Assembly: GCA_025331125.1 (NCBI GenBank)
Contig: JAOALB010000220.1
Location: 1 to 63,419, forward strand
Direction: 5' to 3'
From: Mycogone perniciosa
Lineage: Eukaryota > Ascomycota > Sordariomycetes > Hypocreales > Hypocreaceae
Length of the DNA: 63,419 nucleotides
The stretch's first letter is position 1. Each line of letters starts with the position of its first letter. A program made the translations under genes and the position numbers. Of this stretch, positions 1-13,808 are shown piece by piece. The notes under the pieces are model-generated. The model did no database searches. It was given only the letters and a program-made list of their open reading frames with translations, and was not told where the DNA came from.

Positions 1-75
1 AGTGATCATGTTCTTATTGGCCCGTCGTTCCGATATTCTTCCGGACCCGGGCCTTGGCCTGGTCGGGTCGTGACA
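1..75 (-). mobile_element. End of an LTR (5' end of the LTR on the minus strand)
   Basis: Read on the minus strand from base 75, the sequence opens TGTCACGACCCGACCA. This closely matches the opening of the LTRs at 13418 (TGTCACGGCCCGACCATT) and 18466 (TGTCACGACCCTACA). The LTR runs out of the window to the left, so its length and target duplication cannot be seen. Its base composition is normal and stops abruptly at 75, where AT-rich DNA begins. Confidence 0.6.
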
Positions 76-1806
76 GTTATTTAATATTTATAGTTATTAG
101 TATATATAATTAAAAAGGTTTAATATTTTGATTTATTTTAAATATGCTTTTAATTGAAATTAATAAATTACTTAAAAATTATATTAGAATAAAGGCTTAA
201 AGTAATGAATTATCTTTAATTTAATACTTGAATAATTAAAAAGTATTATAAGCTTTTATAGTTTATAATAATTTTAAATTTAGTTTTTATACTTTAAAGC
301 TTAAAGCGCTATTTCTTTAATACTTTAATAAGAGTTAATAGTTTTTTATTATAAGTTTTATAATTATATTTATTAAATAAATACTTTAATAAGAAATATA
401 TTATTAATTATAAAATAATATTAAATATTTAATTTAAAGCATTTATTTTTAAAACTATTTTTATATTATAAGTAAAAAAAGTAAAGATTAAAGTAATTAT
501 AAATTAAGTTTTAAAATAATTCAATCTAATAGTATAAAGCTGTATTGAATTTTATAATATATCTTTTTTAAGAAGGCTATTTAAAGCTTTATAAACATTA
601 AAAAAGTTTTTAATAAACTATTAATAGAAATCTATAATACTTAAAAAATATTAAAATTTATAAAGGTTTAAAAGTCTCTTTTAATTTATAATTATAGTTA
701 TTTCTTTAAAGCTTATTTTAATATTATTAGTTATAATAATTAAGTTAAAATATTTTATTTTTATTATTCTAAATTTATGTTTCTTTTTTTAATTTTAAAA
801 CTTATATTAATTTATTACTTTATCACTTTTTATTTATATTATTAATATTCCTTTTATATAATTGAATAAATAAACTATTATTTACGTAAATTATATAAGT
901 TTTGTAAAATAAATTCTATAAAGTATAGTTAATATAATATTAAAAAATACTTAAAGTATTATATAGGTTAAAAGGTATAATAAAGGTTTTAACTAGCTTA
1001 AATTAAATTATAAAAGTTATACTTTTTTTATATTTCTTTATCACTTTAAGTTTATTAAAGGCAACTATTATATTTAATTTAATATAAAGTTTAATATTAT
1101 ATAAAATATTTAATGTTCTTTTAAATTAAGAGTAATAAATAATAATTGTTTTATTATAAGATTATTAAAGACTTAATAGTTTTACTAAATATAAATACTG
1201 TTTTTAAATTTCATAGTAAAAGGTAAAAGGGTAATATATTTTACTTTAAATCTTTATAATAAAGCCTTCAATTAACTTTTTATTTAATTATTTTTTTATA
1301 ATTTAAAGTTTATTTAATAATATTAAATAGTTTTTTAAATATAGTAATTTTGTTTTAATAAAAGTTTAATTTTATAGTTTTATAATTTTTCAAAAGGAAA
1401 TTTATTTATTAATTATAAAAGAAAATAATAATTTTATTTTATAATTAATTAAAAAATTTCTTTTAAAAATTCTTTTTTATTAATTTTAATTTTACTTTTA
1501 AAATCTATTAATATTAAACTTTAATATTTTTAAAGGTATTTTCTGCTATAGTAATATATAAAGAGTTTATATAAAGCTATAAAAATAGTATTTATACTGG
1601 TATAAAGCTACTCTATATTTATAATATATTTATAAAAGTATGTTTATTAAACCTTAATAGTCAATATATTTTAAATTTGTATTTCTTTATATTTTCTATT
1701 AGCCTTATTTAAATTAATTTTATATATTAAATAAATAAACTTTTATATAGTTAAATAAATAAATATATAATAAATATATAAATGTTTATTAAATTAAATT
1801 ACTTAT

Positions 1807-1926
1807 TGTGACAAACCGTCATACTGTCACGCCAACAGGCAAAAGAATAGGCTAATAATCGCATTTCTAGCAATTATCATGACGGTACCAACTGTATATA
1901 AGGGAAAACGTGCTCGGAACGTGACA
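1807..1926 (+). mobile_element. 120-bp LTR-like insertion, copy 1, with CTTAT target duplication
   Basis: A 120-bp island of normal composition begins TGTGACAAACCGTC and ends GGAACGTGACA, so it has TG..CA ends. It is flanked by perfect 5-bp direct repeats CTTAT (1802-1806 and 1927-1931). It is nearly identical in reverse orientation to 10822-10941, with two visible differences, both C/T. TG..CA ends with a 5-bp duplication are typical of LTRs, so a solo LTR of a very small (TRIM/SMART-type) element is the best reading. It is too short for RIP in most fungi and sits in already mutated DNA, so it probably arrived after RIP. Confidence 0.75.
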
Positions 1927-4900
1927 CTTATATAGCACTATTACTATAAGCTTATTAAATATTAATAGTTATTAATTATAAACATTATTAAACTTTATAT
2001 TAAAGGTTTATATAATTCTATTTATATTCTCATTTTTAATTCTTTATAATTATTAAATTAATAAAGATAATAGTAAATTTACTTTGATATTAATATAAAG
2101 CTTATATATAAATCCCCTTTTCTTTATTAAAGTATTATTTCCTTTAATATATTTTTAATACAAATTTAGAATTTTACTTTCTTTTTAATATTCTTTTTTT
2201 AATATATTATTTTATTTTTTATTAATAATATAAAGTATTAACTTTCAAGCTTTATTTAAGATAATAATATTATATAAAATAGTTATTAAGTTATAAATTA
2301 TTAATATAATATAAGTTTCAAGGCAATAATTTATTAAATAATATTATAGATTAAACGTAATTATTAATATAGGCTAATTAATATTAAAATTATATTATGA
2401 TAGTTTTAATACTTTAAAAATCAAAAGGTTTTATTTAAAGAATTCGTAATAAAAATATATATATAATTTCTAATATTTTTATGTTTTTATATTTAAAACT
2501 ATATAACTAATAAACTGTATTATTACTTTATCATTTATCAATATAAAGCTCTAATTTAAATAATTATATTATCAAAGTTCAGAATTTCTAAAAGAAATAT
2601 TCATTTATAAAGCTTTATATTAAATAATTATTATTAATAAAAGTTAATAACATTATTAGCAAATATATAAAAATTAATAAAATAAATAAATAATAATGTA
2701 TTATTTATAGTATTTAAAATCAATAATTTATTATTATTAATAATTTATTATAATTATAATAGTATAAAGTTTACAACGTTTTTTAATATGTTATTATATT
2801 CTTTAATATAATATTATTAAAAAGCTACTTTTTATTTTATTTTTTTATATACATAAATATATTATTAAAAGTAATTAATCTTTTAATAAATTAACTTTAT
2901 TAATATAATATAAAAATAGGTTTTTATAATAAAATAAAATATTTCTTTAAAGTAAAAAGTATTAATATTATAAAAATAAAAAAGTAAAGGTTTATGGTAT
3001 TAATATACTTTTCTTTTAATTAAAAATATATATTTTAGTTTAAAGTATTTCAATACTATTACTTTAATATATTTTATATTTTAAAAAGCTATTATTAGTT
3101 TTTTATAAAGTTTAAAGTTTTATAATATTAACTTTTCACCTTTTTATATAGTTATTAATTATATATTAATTACTATAATAATAATATAAATTAGAATATT
3201 ATTAATATTCTTTATATTTTTAAGTAAAAAATATAATGTTTAATTATATAATATTATTTATATTTATTTTATTTTAAAATATTTAATTCAGTTCAAAATG
3301 AAGTTTATTACAAATATATTTATTATTTAACTTTTTAAATTTATAAATACCTTTAAATTTAATATAATAAATTTGCTTTTAAAAGTTATAAACTTTTTCA
3401 TTAAAGGTCTTTTAAATAAATAAATAAATTTTATTTATAAGTTTATTACTGTTATTAATAAAAGCAGTAGTTATTTTTTAAATCTTTTAAAATATAAACT
3501 ATTAACTTTTGAAATATTAATTTTATTAATTTAAATTATTAATTTCTAAAATTTAATAATAAAACTTTAAAATAGTTTTTTTATTATATAATAAATCTTA
3601 AATTATGAAAGGTTAAAGGTTTTATACTATAAGTTTAAAGATTTAATAAAAGTTTTATTATTTCTTTATCTTTATATTATATAGTTATTTTCTTTTATTA
3701 TTATATAATTAAATACTTTTTATATTAAATTATAAATATTATTATTTAATTAATTGCTAACATAAACATATATTTATAAAAAGTATTAAAATATTTGATG
3801 TCAATTATAATATTATATAATATAATAGAATATCAATTTATATATTTATATTAATAAATATTTCGACGTTTATTTTATGTATTAAATATACGTTTAAAGT
3901 TTTTAATTTAATATTTCAAGATATTATTACTTTTAGCTTTAATAAATCTATTAATTATATTACTTTAATATTAAACTTTATCTTTCATAAACTTTAAGTT
4001 TTTAATAATAATAGTATCTTTAAACTTTTTTTTTTAAAGTTATATTAAAGTTATACTTTTAGTTTTAAATATAATTCAAAATAATATATAAAAGCTTTTT
4101 AAGTTTTAATATTTAGAATTATAAAATTAAATTATAATTATTATTATAAGTTTGTAAAATTATATAAATATAAAGCTAATTATAAAAGTAATTAATAAAC
4201 TTTACTTTTTAATTAAAATCCCTTTTTATATTTTTATTTTTAGTTTAATATTTTTAAATTTAATATAGGCTAAAGAATTAAATATAGGTTAAACAGTTAA
4301 GTTAAAGTAGATTTCTTATTAGACAGATATAAGCTTTTAGGCTTAAAGTCTTACTATAGTTAAAGATTAGTAAATTTCCTATAAAGTATAAGGCTTTTTA
4401 TAATATGGCAATTAAGCTATTAGTGACTTTATTAATTCTTTTTAAGTAGGGTTAAAGGCTAAAGGTAATAGTGCTGTTATTATAAAAAAGTATAACCTAT
4501 TATAATATATAGAATAGTAGGTTAAAGTAATATTTTTATTATAATTCAAACAAAGTAAAAAGCTATAAAAATATAGTTTAAAGGTATAAAACTAAGCTAT
4601 GATATAAATATATATTTTATGTTTTTTAACTATATATTTTATATTTTATAAATATATAAATAAAGTTAAAAACTATACTTAAATATTTAAATAAATTATA
4701 TTTAATTTAAAATATATTTATTTATTTATATCTTTCTTTTAATTTAAATAAAGTTACAAATACTTTTAAAGTTTAATACTATAAATTACTTTTCTTTATA
4801 TAGTTTATTTTATAGTTCTATAAATAATAATAATAAACTTTTATTTTTAAAAATAGCTTTATTAAATCATTAATAGTTTATACTTAATTATAATTTACTT

Positions 4901-7900
4901 TTTCTTTTTTATATAAATATAATAAAAGTAATTATTTTTTTAAATTTCATTTTTAAATAAATTATATTTATAATTAAATTAAAAGTAATCTTTTTAACTT
5001 TTCTTTTAATATATTCAAAGGTTTTATATAAAACCTTTACTTTACAGTTAAAGCCTTTTTAATAATTTAATTATTAATAAAACTTTATTATTATATAATA
5101 AAGTTAACTTTTTTTTAATTAATATAAAAGTTATTATATTTTCATTTAAAATAATTAAAAATCATATAATATTCCTTAATATTTATTATATTATAAGAAA
5201 TTACTTTCTTATATTTAATTATCCTAAACTTTAAAATAATCAATCTTTTATTTAATTTATATATTATTATATATGAAAGCCTTTATTCTCAATTAATAAA
5301 GTTAATATAACTTTCTTTTAAAGTAATTACAAATAATTTATACTTATAAATATAATAAAATTATTTATTATTTTAATAATTTTGAATATATATAGCTAAT
5401 ATCCTTTAATTATTATTTTTAATTGAAAATATAGTAAATCTTTATTATTACTTTTACTATTAAATATTTTAAAAGATATAATTTATTAATTATAACTTTA
5501 TAGCCTTTTTATAAATAATATTATTAACTTTTTAATTTTTCTTTTTTTATATAAACTTTATAGTTAATTAAAGGTTTTTAAAGTAAATATTACTTTTCTT
5601 TTTATAAATTACTTTTTATAAGTAATTAAGTTAAATTCATTTTAATATAGTTTTTTTATAAGTTAATTAATCTTTTAATCTTTTAAAATAAACCGATGTT
5701 TTATATATTTTTATATTTATTATTTTTAAGTCTCTTTATAAACAAATAATATATTTTCTTTTCTTTAATTATATATATATTTTAATAACATATATAATAT
5801 ATTATTCATTCATCATAAACATCAATCTTATTATTTAACTTCTTTACATATCATATACTTCAAGTTATTATACTTTAAATAATACTATTAATTATATTTA
5901 AACCTTTTATCATAATTAGAGTATTATTTTATTAATTGCTTTTAATAATAAATATAATAGTTTATAAATTTATACTTTTTAACTTTTTATAGTTAATAAT
6001 ATTATTTTCAAAGTTTTAATATTTAATTTAATAATAATAATTGAAAAGTTTAAATATTTTATAGTTATAATTTAATTCTTAAAAGTATTATGATTCTATA
6101 TTTATTTTATAAAGTAAAATAAAATTTTAATTTACAATATATTATACTATATTTTTTTTAAAAGTATATTATATATTTATTTATAATATAAATAACCTAT
6201 AATATAATATAGTATTTTTAATAAATAAAGTTATTTATAATATAGTCTTTTTATATACAAAGATATATAAACTCTATTTATGTAATCAAAGTAATTAATA
6301 TCACTTTAATAACTATTTTATTCTTAACTTTATTTATATATAAAGTTAGTTATATAAATATAGGCTTAATTTATTTTATTATATATTTATAATAACCTTT
6401 TCAATTAAATTTAAATAATATTTACTTTATTCACTTTTAAAATTATTATTTATAATTAATATATTGTTTAATTTTAAAACTATAATATTATATAGTTATA
6501 GTTTATATTATAATAGACCATTTTTATTTTTATTATTAAATTTATTAACATTAGTTTATTTTTCATTATATATAGTAATTTAATTTAAATATTAATCATT
6601 AATTAATATAAATATTTTCTTTGTTTAAAATATGATTATATTTATTTAACTTTATATAAGTAAAGTTCAAGTTTTTTTTTATTAAATCATTTAAATATAG
6701 TAAATATTTATTTTCTTTAAAAATATTTTTAAAAGTTTAAGATTTAAGTTTTAATTAATATCTTTTTTAATTTATTATAAATATCTTTTTAAATTATTTT
6801 AAATATTATTTACTTTTATATTTATTTCATTTATAAATAAAATAGTTATTATTATAATACATAATCTCATTGAATAATATATAATTATTAGTTTTTAAAA
6901 TTATATTAACCTTTTATTTAGAATTTAATATAAATATTTAAAGTTTATTAATCTTTTATTTTTATAGAGCTTTATAGTTTTATAAAAAGTATTTTAGTTT
7001 ATTATAATTATAATAAATGACTTTTACTTTTCCTTTTTAAATAGTATTTAACTTTGGTTAATTAAATCTTTTATTATTAAATTTAATAATATATTATTTT
7101 TACCTTTTAGTTTAATTTATATATTTTTAATACTTTTAAATTTATTTCAATTACTATTTTCTTTTATATTTAACTAAAGTTTATACAATAAATTAATTAT
7201 ATTTCTATATCCTTTAATAAATTTAATAATATCTTTATTTTAAAAGAGTTTATAAACTTTTCTTTCAACTTTTAATTAAGATCTATTATAACAGTATTTA
7301 ATAAAAGTAAAGCTTTTTTATTTAATTTTAAAACTATAGTTTTTAAAGTATATAATATAAAGTTATTGAAGTATTTCCTTTTTGAATTAAACTTATAAAT
7401 TTATATTCTATAATATATTCTTTATTAATATTATTTAAAATATTTATAAACTCTTTTTAACAATGATTGTAATTAATAAATATAAAGTTTATTTATTTAT
7501 TAACTTTACCTTTATTATTAAAAGAATCCTTTAAATAAATTTAAATTATTTTAAAGTATTGCCTTTAAATTATGTGATAGTTAAAGAGACTTTATTCATT
7601 TTTATATCAAATTTAATTAAAAAGTACATAAATTACTTATATAATTAAATAAAGAATAATGTATATACTATAATACTTTTATTAAAAGGCTTAAAAGGCT
7701 ATATCTTAAATAACTTTTCTAAATCTTTTAAAGGTTAATTCCTTTTAACGTTTAATATAAAGTATAAAGTAAATAAAGTTTAATTTTATAAATTTATAGT
7801 AATTACTTATTATTAATTATTTATTAAGATTTAATAGGTTTAATAATTAAATATAACTAATATTACTTTTAGTTTATATAGTTAACTTTTATATATTAAA

Positions 7901-8400
7901 AAGCTTTTTTTATATAAATATAAAGTTATTTTATTTTATTATTTTTATTTTTATTTTTACTTTTATTTATATTATTATTTTTATTATTATTTTAGTTTTA
8001 ATAAAAAAGTAAAATGAAAGGTAAAGTATTAAAGTTATTAAAAAGAATTTTATAATAAATATATTTATAATATTATTTAAGATTTTTAAATAGTCTTTTC
8101 AATAAAGATTATTAATATATAATAATTTAAGTGAATTCTTAAATAATAAATTAAGGTTTATAGGTTTATATTAATAAACAGGTTAAAAATAAATATTAAA
8201 TAAAGTAATATAGTTCTGATTTTATAAAACAAATAGGTTTAGTAAATCTAATTTACTAATAACTATCTATATAAGTATATTAAATAATTATAATTTATTC
8301 AATTTTATACATAAAATAAATATATAGTAAATATACTTGGATCATATATAGACTATAGTTATATAAAATTACTATAACTTGTACTTTATAATTTAAGTAA

Positions 8401-8798
8401 TTTATTAAAAGGGAATTAAAGCTTTAAATATATATATATATATATATATTATTACTAACTAAAATAAAATATAGACACTGCGCTTTTTATAAAACTATAA
8501 AGCTATAATTCAGTAACATAAAGACTAAAAGATACTGTAGATTATTTAATTATACTATCTGCATTTAAAAGCAATTAATAATTACCTATTTATAGCTTAA
8601 TAGCTATAGAATTATAAAGAAAGTAATATATTAAAAGAAAATATAAGTTAATTTTTATTAAGTTAAATTTATTTATTTATTTTCATAGTTTTATACCTCC
8701 TTAATTTAATAGTTACTTAAATAAATAATTAACTTTTTTTAAATAAAGTAATAAAAAGGAGTATAAGTATATTAATTATATTAGTTACCTTTAATAAA
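8401..8798 (-). mobile_element. RIP-mutated copy of the TTTTGTCG-ended MITE
   Basis: This is a degraded copy of the element seen twice at 49449-50248. Shared landmarks occur in order: an end resembling AAAAGGGAATT, a long TA run where the intact element has a CA run, then GCGCT, ATAATT, AAAGACTAAAAGATAC, AAAGCAA and finally GTTACC. Differences are overwhelmingly C-to-T and G-to-A. The CA microsatellite has become a TA microsatellite, as expected from CpA-targeted RIP. The orientation matches the outer element at 49449-50248. The ends are approximate. Confidence 0.75.
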
Positions 8799-10821
8799 GT
8801 AATTTATAGCTTATAGTAATCCAAGTAATCTTTTTTGCTTAATTGGTTGTTCTATTATTCTTCCAGGGTATATATTGCCTTAGAGACTTTATATAACTCT
8901 AAAAGGGTTGAATTATAATAACCAAACCTTAATATATTCCTAGCTATACCTTTCTATAAGCCTTAAGGCTTTTTTACTTTTTATAGTATAATAATAATAT
9001 TTACTTTAACCTAGCTTTCTGTACTATAATAGTGTATATTATTGTTTAGTTTAACTATATTATTATAAAGTATATACTTAATTAACTATAAATGCCTTTA
9101 AATCACTTTTATTCATAAACCTATAATAATACCTTTATAGCTTAACTTTTACCTTTTAAATCTGATTAATAATAATAATAATTCTTATTATTAATTTTAT
9201 CTTTTTAATTAAATATTAAATAAAGGTTTAATCTAATAAAGAAATAAAAGTAACTTTTAAATAAAACGTTTCAAAATAAATAATTAAAAATAAAAATCTT
9301 GAAGTATAAATTAAAATTAAAATTAACACTTTACATAAAACTTTAGTATTAAATTTTAAAAATAATAATTTATTTAAGTATTATTAAATTGAAAGGTTTA
9401 AATAGTTTAATAATAAATAAAGAAATATAATTAAATATTAATGAAAATATATTAATTAATACTTTGACATTAAAACTATTTCAATAAATAATTAATTAAT
9501 CTTTTTAATTAAATTTAAAAAGGTTTTATATTTTATAAGTCTTTTAAAAAATTATATATTAATTATAATAATAAAACCTTAATATTATTATTAATTTTAA
9601 TAATTTTATTTAATAGTATTAAATAATATATATAATATTTCTATTAACTTTAATAAATAATATAAAATACTTAGTTTATTTTAAAAAGTATTATAATCTT
9701 TCAATAATTTATATATATTAAATAGAAGTTTTAAAAACTTTATAGTAAAGTTTTTATGTTAAATAATAAATATAATAAAATTATTGAATAAATAATAAAA
9801 GGTTCAAAAATAAAACTCTTTTAAAACTTCGTAAATATTATAAAGATTTAAATAATTAAATTAAATAATATTAACTTTAAAAAAGTATTTATTATAATAC
9901 TTTTTTAATTATTAAAATAAATTAATAAATTATAATAATTAAACTTTAATAATATTTTAATATTATTGATAAATTTAACCTTTTAATAATATACTTTTTT
10001 TAAATAATTATAAAAATAATAATATTATTATTATTTTATTAATTTTTAATTTTTATTAAATTAATTAATTATACCTTTTAAAAACTTAAGTTCAATTTAT
10101 AAATTAAAGAAATAATTAACGTTTAGTAAAGATTATAAATAAAAGTTAATTATAAATAATAATATTATGTTAAAATAAATTTATTATTACTTTTCTAATT
10201 AAAAACTATTTAAAATTTAAATTAATAAATAATAAATCCCTTTTTATGTAAACTATATTAATTTTTATATATAATATTTATATTAATAAAAAGTTTTTAA
10301 GAAATAATAACTTTATACTATAAGCTCTTATTAATTATACTTTTCTTAAATTATAAATACTGTTAATAATATAAATATTTATACTAATATTTTATAATTT
10401 AAAAAATATAATCTTAATATTAATTAAAAATAATTAACTATTACTTTTAGATTTTATTCCTATTACAATTATTACTTTTTAAAAAATATTAGTAAGTTTA
10501 TATAAATCTTTATAATAATTAAAATAAAAAGTAATTTTATTAAAATTAATTTAGAAAAATATATATTATTAATAATTAATATTTAAGACTACTTTAAATA
10601 AAGTAAAGGATAATTTAATTAAATAAAAAATTGTATTATATTAATAATTATAAATCAAAAATAATTTTAAAGAACTTATAATTTAATCAAAAGGAAATTC
10701 ATAAATTATATATTATATTAACTTTAATATTAAATTAAAACTGTTTTATAATTTATAAATATAATAATACCAATAATAAAGAAATATAACTATAAATGAT
10801 TTCAAATTAAATATATATAAA

Positions 10822-10941
10822 TGTCGCGTTCCGAGCACGTTTTCCCTTATATACAGTTGGTACCGTCATGATAATTGCTAGAAATGCGATTATTAGCCTA
10901 TTCTTTTGCCTGTTGGCGTGACGGTATGACGGTTTGTCACA
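10822..10941 (-). mobile_element. 120-bp LTR-like insertion, copy 2, with ATAAA target duplication
   Basis: This is the second copy of the 120-bp element at 1807-1926, in reverse orientation. On the plus strand it begins TGTCGCGTTCC and ends GTTTGTCACA. Perfect 5-bp direct repeats ATAAA flank it (10817-10821 and 10942-10946). The duplications differ between the two copies, so these are two independent insertions and not the inverted ends of one 9-kb element. Confidence 0.75.
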
Positions 10942-12064
10942 ATAAAGCGCTAAGAGCAGACCTCTATATTAATATAATATAAAGTAAAATTAAAGATATA
11001 ATTTAGTTATATAAAACAATATATTAATCAATATAAGTGAAAGGGATTAATCTTTAATAAAGGAAATATAGTTTATTTATATCATTATTTCTTAGGAAAA
11101 AAGACTATAAATATAAAACAATAAAATCAAATAATAAATTAAATTTACTTAATATTCTATATTTTATTATTTAAAAAAGTATTATCAAGTAAATTAAAAC
11201 ATAAATTAATTATCAGTTTAATTAAGGTTTTATTAACTAACTAAATATATAAAGTTAAAGGAATTAAACCTATAAAAATAAAAAATAAAAAGTATTGGTA
11301 TTTAATAAAGTAAAAAAGCTATAATAAGGAATATAACTTTTAATACCGTAAAAAATACTTTAAATACTTTTAAATAACTTTGCAATAATTTTATTAAAAT
11401 CTAAGCCGTTTAATTAAAAGTCTAATAAAGTATTAAAAGTAAAAAGATTAATACTTTAAAAGTCTTAAACCTTTTAAAGGATTTTTAATTCCTACTGCTT
11501 TAAATTTTCCAATTTATTTAAAGATTTTAATTTATACATAACTATCTCTTTACCCTTAATTTACAGCTATTATCTTTAATAATAAAAACGCTTTAAATAA
11601 TTTAAAGCTTTATTTATTTCTATTTAAGCTTTATATAAACCTTTATTATAAACTAATAAAAGTTCTTTTATTAATATTTTAATAAAATAAAAGTATTTTC
11701 ATTTAAAAATAATATTTAATATTTAAAAATAGTTTTAACTATAACATTAAAAAAACACTTTTAAAACAATTTATAGGAATTTAATATAACCCCTAAACTA
11801 TTATGTCAATAATTAATATAAATATATTTACCATACTTTTAAAAGTAATTATTTATATAATACTTTAAGCTATAAAAAATAATAAAAGTAAAATATAATA
11901 TAAAAACTATTAATATTAGTTAAATTTATAAATTTATAATAATAAAAAGTTAATTTACTATAAATAAGCTATAAACTATTAAATATAATAAAATAATTAA
12001 AAAAAAAGATATTATATATAAAAAGAAAAAAATAATTAAAATAAATTTTAAAAATAAAATTAAT

Positions 12065-12079
12065 AAAAGGGGGATATTA
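12065..12079 (+). other. Polypurine tract next to the RIP-altered LTR
   Basis: AAAAGGGGGA lies a few bases upstream of the LTR start at 12080. A purine run in this place primes plus-strand synthesis in LTR retrotransposons, so the LTR that follows is a 3' LTR and the degraded DNA to its left is the internal part of the element. Confidence 0.5.
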
Positions 12080-12486
12080 TATTATAACCTAACTATATTA
12101 AAGATTAAGTTATATAGATATAAAAGAATATTAATTACTTTAATTAATTATTAAAAAGTAATCACTATATTAAAAGTAATTACTTAAATACTTACTACTT
12201 TAAAATATATAATTATTTATTTAATTACTATACTATTATAGTAATTACAGTAATATTTACTAAAATATTAGTAATTATATATCATCTTCTTTATCTATAT
12301 ATAACTAGCTTATTACTTATTTAATATAGTTATTTAAACAGTTATTAACTAATTGCATTTACTAAAACCTTTTATTTTATAGAATTATAACTATATTACC
12401 TTACTTAATATTTATCTTTAACCTCTCTATTAATATAGACCCATGAACCTTGGTTTATCCCTTAAGAATCAGCCCGGATCATTATA
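12080..12486 (+). mobile_element. RIP-altered 3' LTR
   Basis: The second half aligns base by base with the LTRs at 13418-13803 and 18466-18858 after allowing C-to-T and G-to-A changes: ATAGTTATTTAAACAGTTATTA stands for a run ending TTAGACAGTCGTTA, and the end GGATCATTATA stands for GGATCGTCACA. The start TATTATAACC fits a mutated TGTCACGGCC. The first 150 bp are much more degraded, so the start is inferred. A polypurine tract precedes it. The internal region to the left is too mutated to recover a coding frame. Confidence 0.7.
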
Positions 12487-12599
12487 CCTATACTAGGCTA
12501 AGTAAAGGAATTAATAAAGGTTTACCTAAAAGTTATATACTTGAATCTTATATATAATGTAATTATGACTTAATAAGGCAAAAAGTGGATTTTACCTTA

Positions 12600-13170
12600 A
12601 AACAGGACGAAAGTGTTATATCTACCTACTCTACATATAATAGGCTGTAGTTAAAATAGTGCTTTGTGCCTAATTACATTGCATACTATATAAGCCACAA
12701 GTCCCACCCAAATAGTCTGTGCGGAAAGAAGTTTAATACGAAAAACATAGATACTTATTTCGCTCTTTACTGTCTTATGTAATATTGTTAGCTAGATAAC
12801 AGTAGGGCGGAACGGCTAAGGCAGCCAAATATAGCCTAATCAAACCCCGGACTAAGCCACCTAAGTAACTGGGCGTAATGGGGTCCCGTCCTTTATCCAC
12901 TCTCTTTTCAACCGCCTAATTGCTAGCTCCAACAGTATGCCTGGCAGCGGCAGGGCGTAACCTGAAACCTGAGACAGGCAAGGGCTTCGGATGTCGCGAT
13001 GGCCTTTTTTTCTTTATTGGCTCACGCGACAGAGTGCGGAGGCTTTTCTATGCGACTGAGAAAGTTTCAATAAGAAGCCATTTCGTAACTTTACTCCCAA
13101 CACGTTCGGCCCACTTGCATAGAGTACGCAACGCAGAACTGCTTAACGCGACCCGGTTAATTCTATAGTG
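12600..13170. other. Unassigned normal-GC island
   Basis: About 570 bp of near-normal base composition lies between AT-rich stretches. The longest ORF (12920-13168, 82 codons, plus strand) has no recognisable motif, and no terminal inverted repeat or target duplication was found at the edges. It may be a gene remnant or an insertion that escaped RIP. I do not recognise it. Confidence 0.4.
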
Positions 13171-13417
13171 AAGCCTTATTTATTATAGATTTCCAAACGG
13201 CTTATCTGCTAGTATAACTAAATAGTATAGCTTTATTTTATTTAATTAAGCTATTTTAGTTTTTATTAAAATTCAGTTTAGTTATTTATTATAATTATAA
13301 CTATTGCTATTAAAGTTAACTAATAGATTTAAGGGTATATATAAATCTTTTTTATTTTAAAAAGTAATTTATTAAATTTTAGCTTTTCTTTACATCTTTT
13401 ATTAACAAGATTGTTTA

Positions 13418-13803
13418 TGTCACGGCCCGACCATTATAAGAACGTGACATGGTACGTACCCGGAGGAACCTCGGATGGACGAACCAATTAGCATTGGATC
13501 ACTTGGGTCACCACGGACTATAAAGTGATCCCAGTGAGCCAACGGAAGGACTCACCATGGATCACTAGGAAGACAAATGTGATCCAAGGTGATCTACGAT
13601 TATTCCCTTTGTATATATACGACTGGCTTGTCACTCATTTAGTATAGTTACTTAGACAGTCGTTAACAATTGCATTCACCAGAACCACCTGTTCTACAGA
13701 ATCGTGACTACGTTACCCTGCTCAGTATTCATCCCTGACCTCTCTGTCAACATAAACCCACGAACCTCGGTTTGACTGTTGAGAATCAACCCGGATCGTC
13801 ACA
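13418..13803 (+). mobile_element. Solo LTR (386 bp) with GTTTA target duplication
   Basis: The element starts TGTCACGGCC and ends GGATCGTCACA, with perfect 5-bp direct repeats GTTTA at 13413-13417 and 13804-13808. There is no internal retroelement region on either side, so it is a solo LTR formed by recombination between two LTRs. A TATA-like TATATATAC lies near 13613, where an LTR promoter would be. It is essentially unmutated inside RIP-altered surroundings. It shares its last 180 bp almost exactly with the LTR at 18466. Confidence 0.85.
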
Positions 13804-13808
13804 GTTTA

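Noticed and set aside
1803..10945. A 9.1-kb transposon with 120-bp terminal inverted repeats
   Set aside because: Each 120-bp copy has its own perfect and different 5-bp duplication (CTTAT, ATAAA), so they are independent insertions and not ends of one element.
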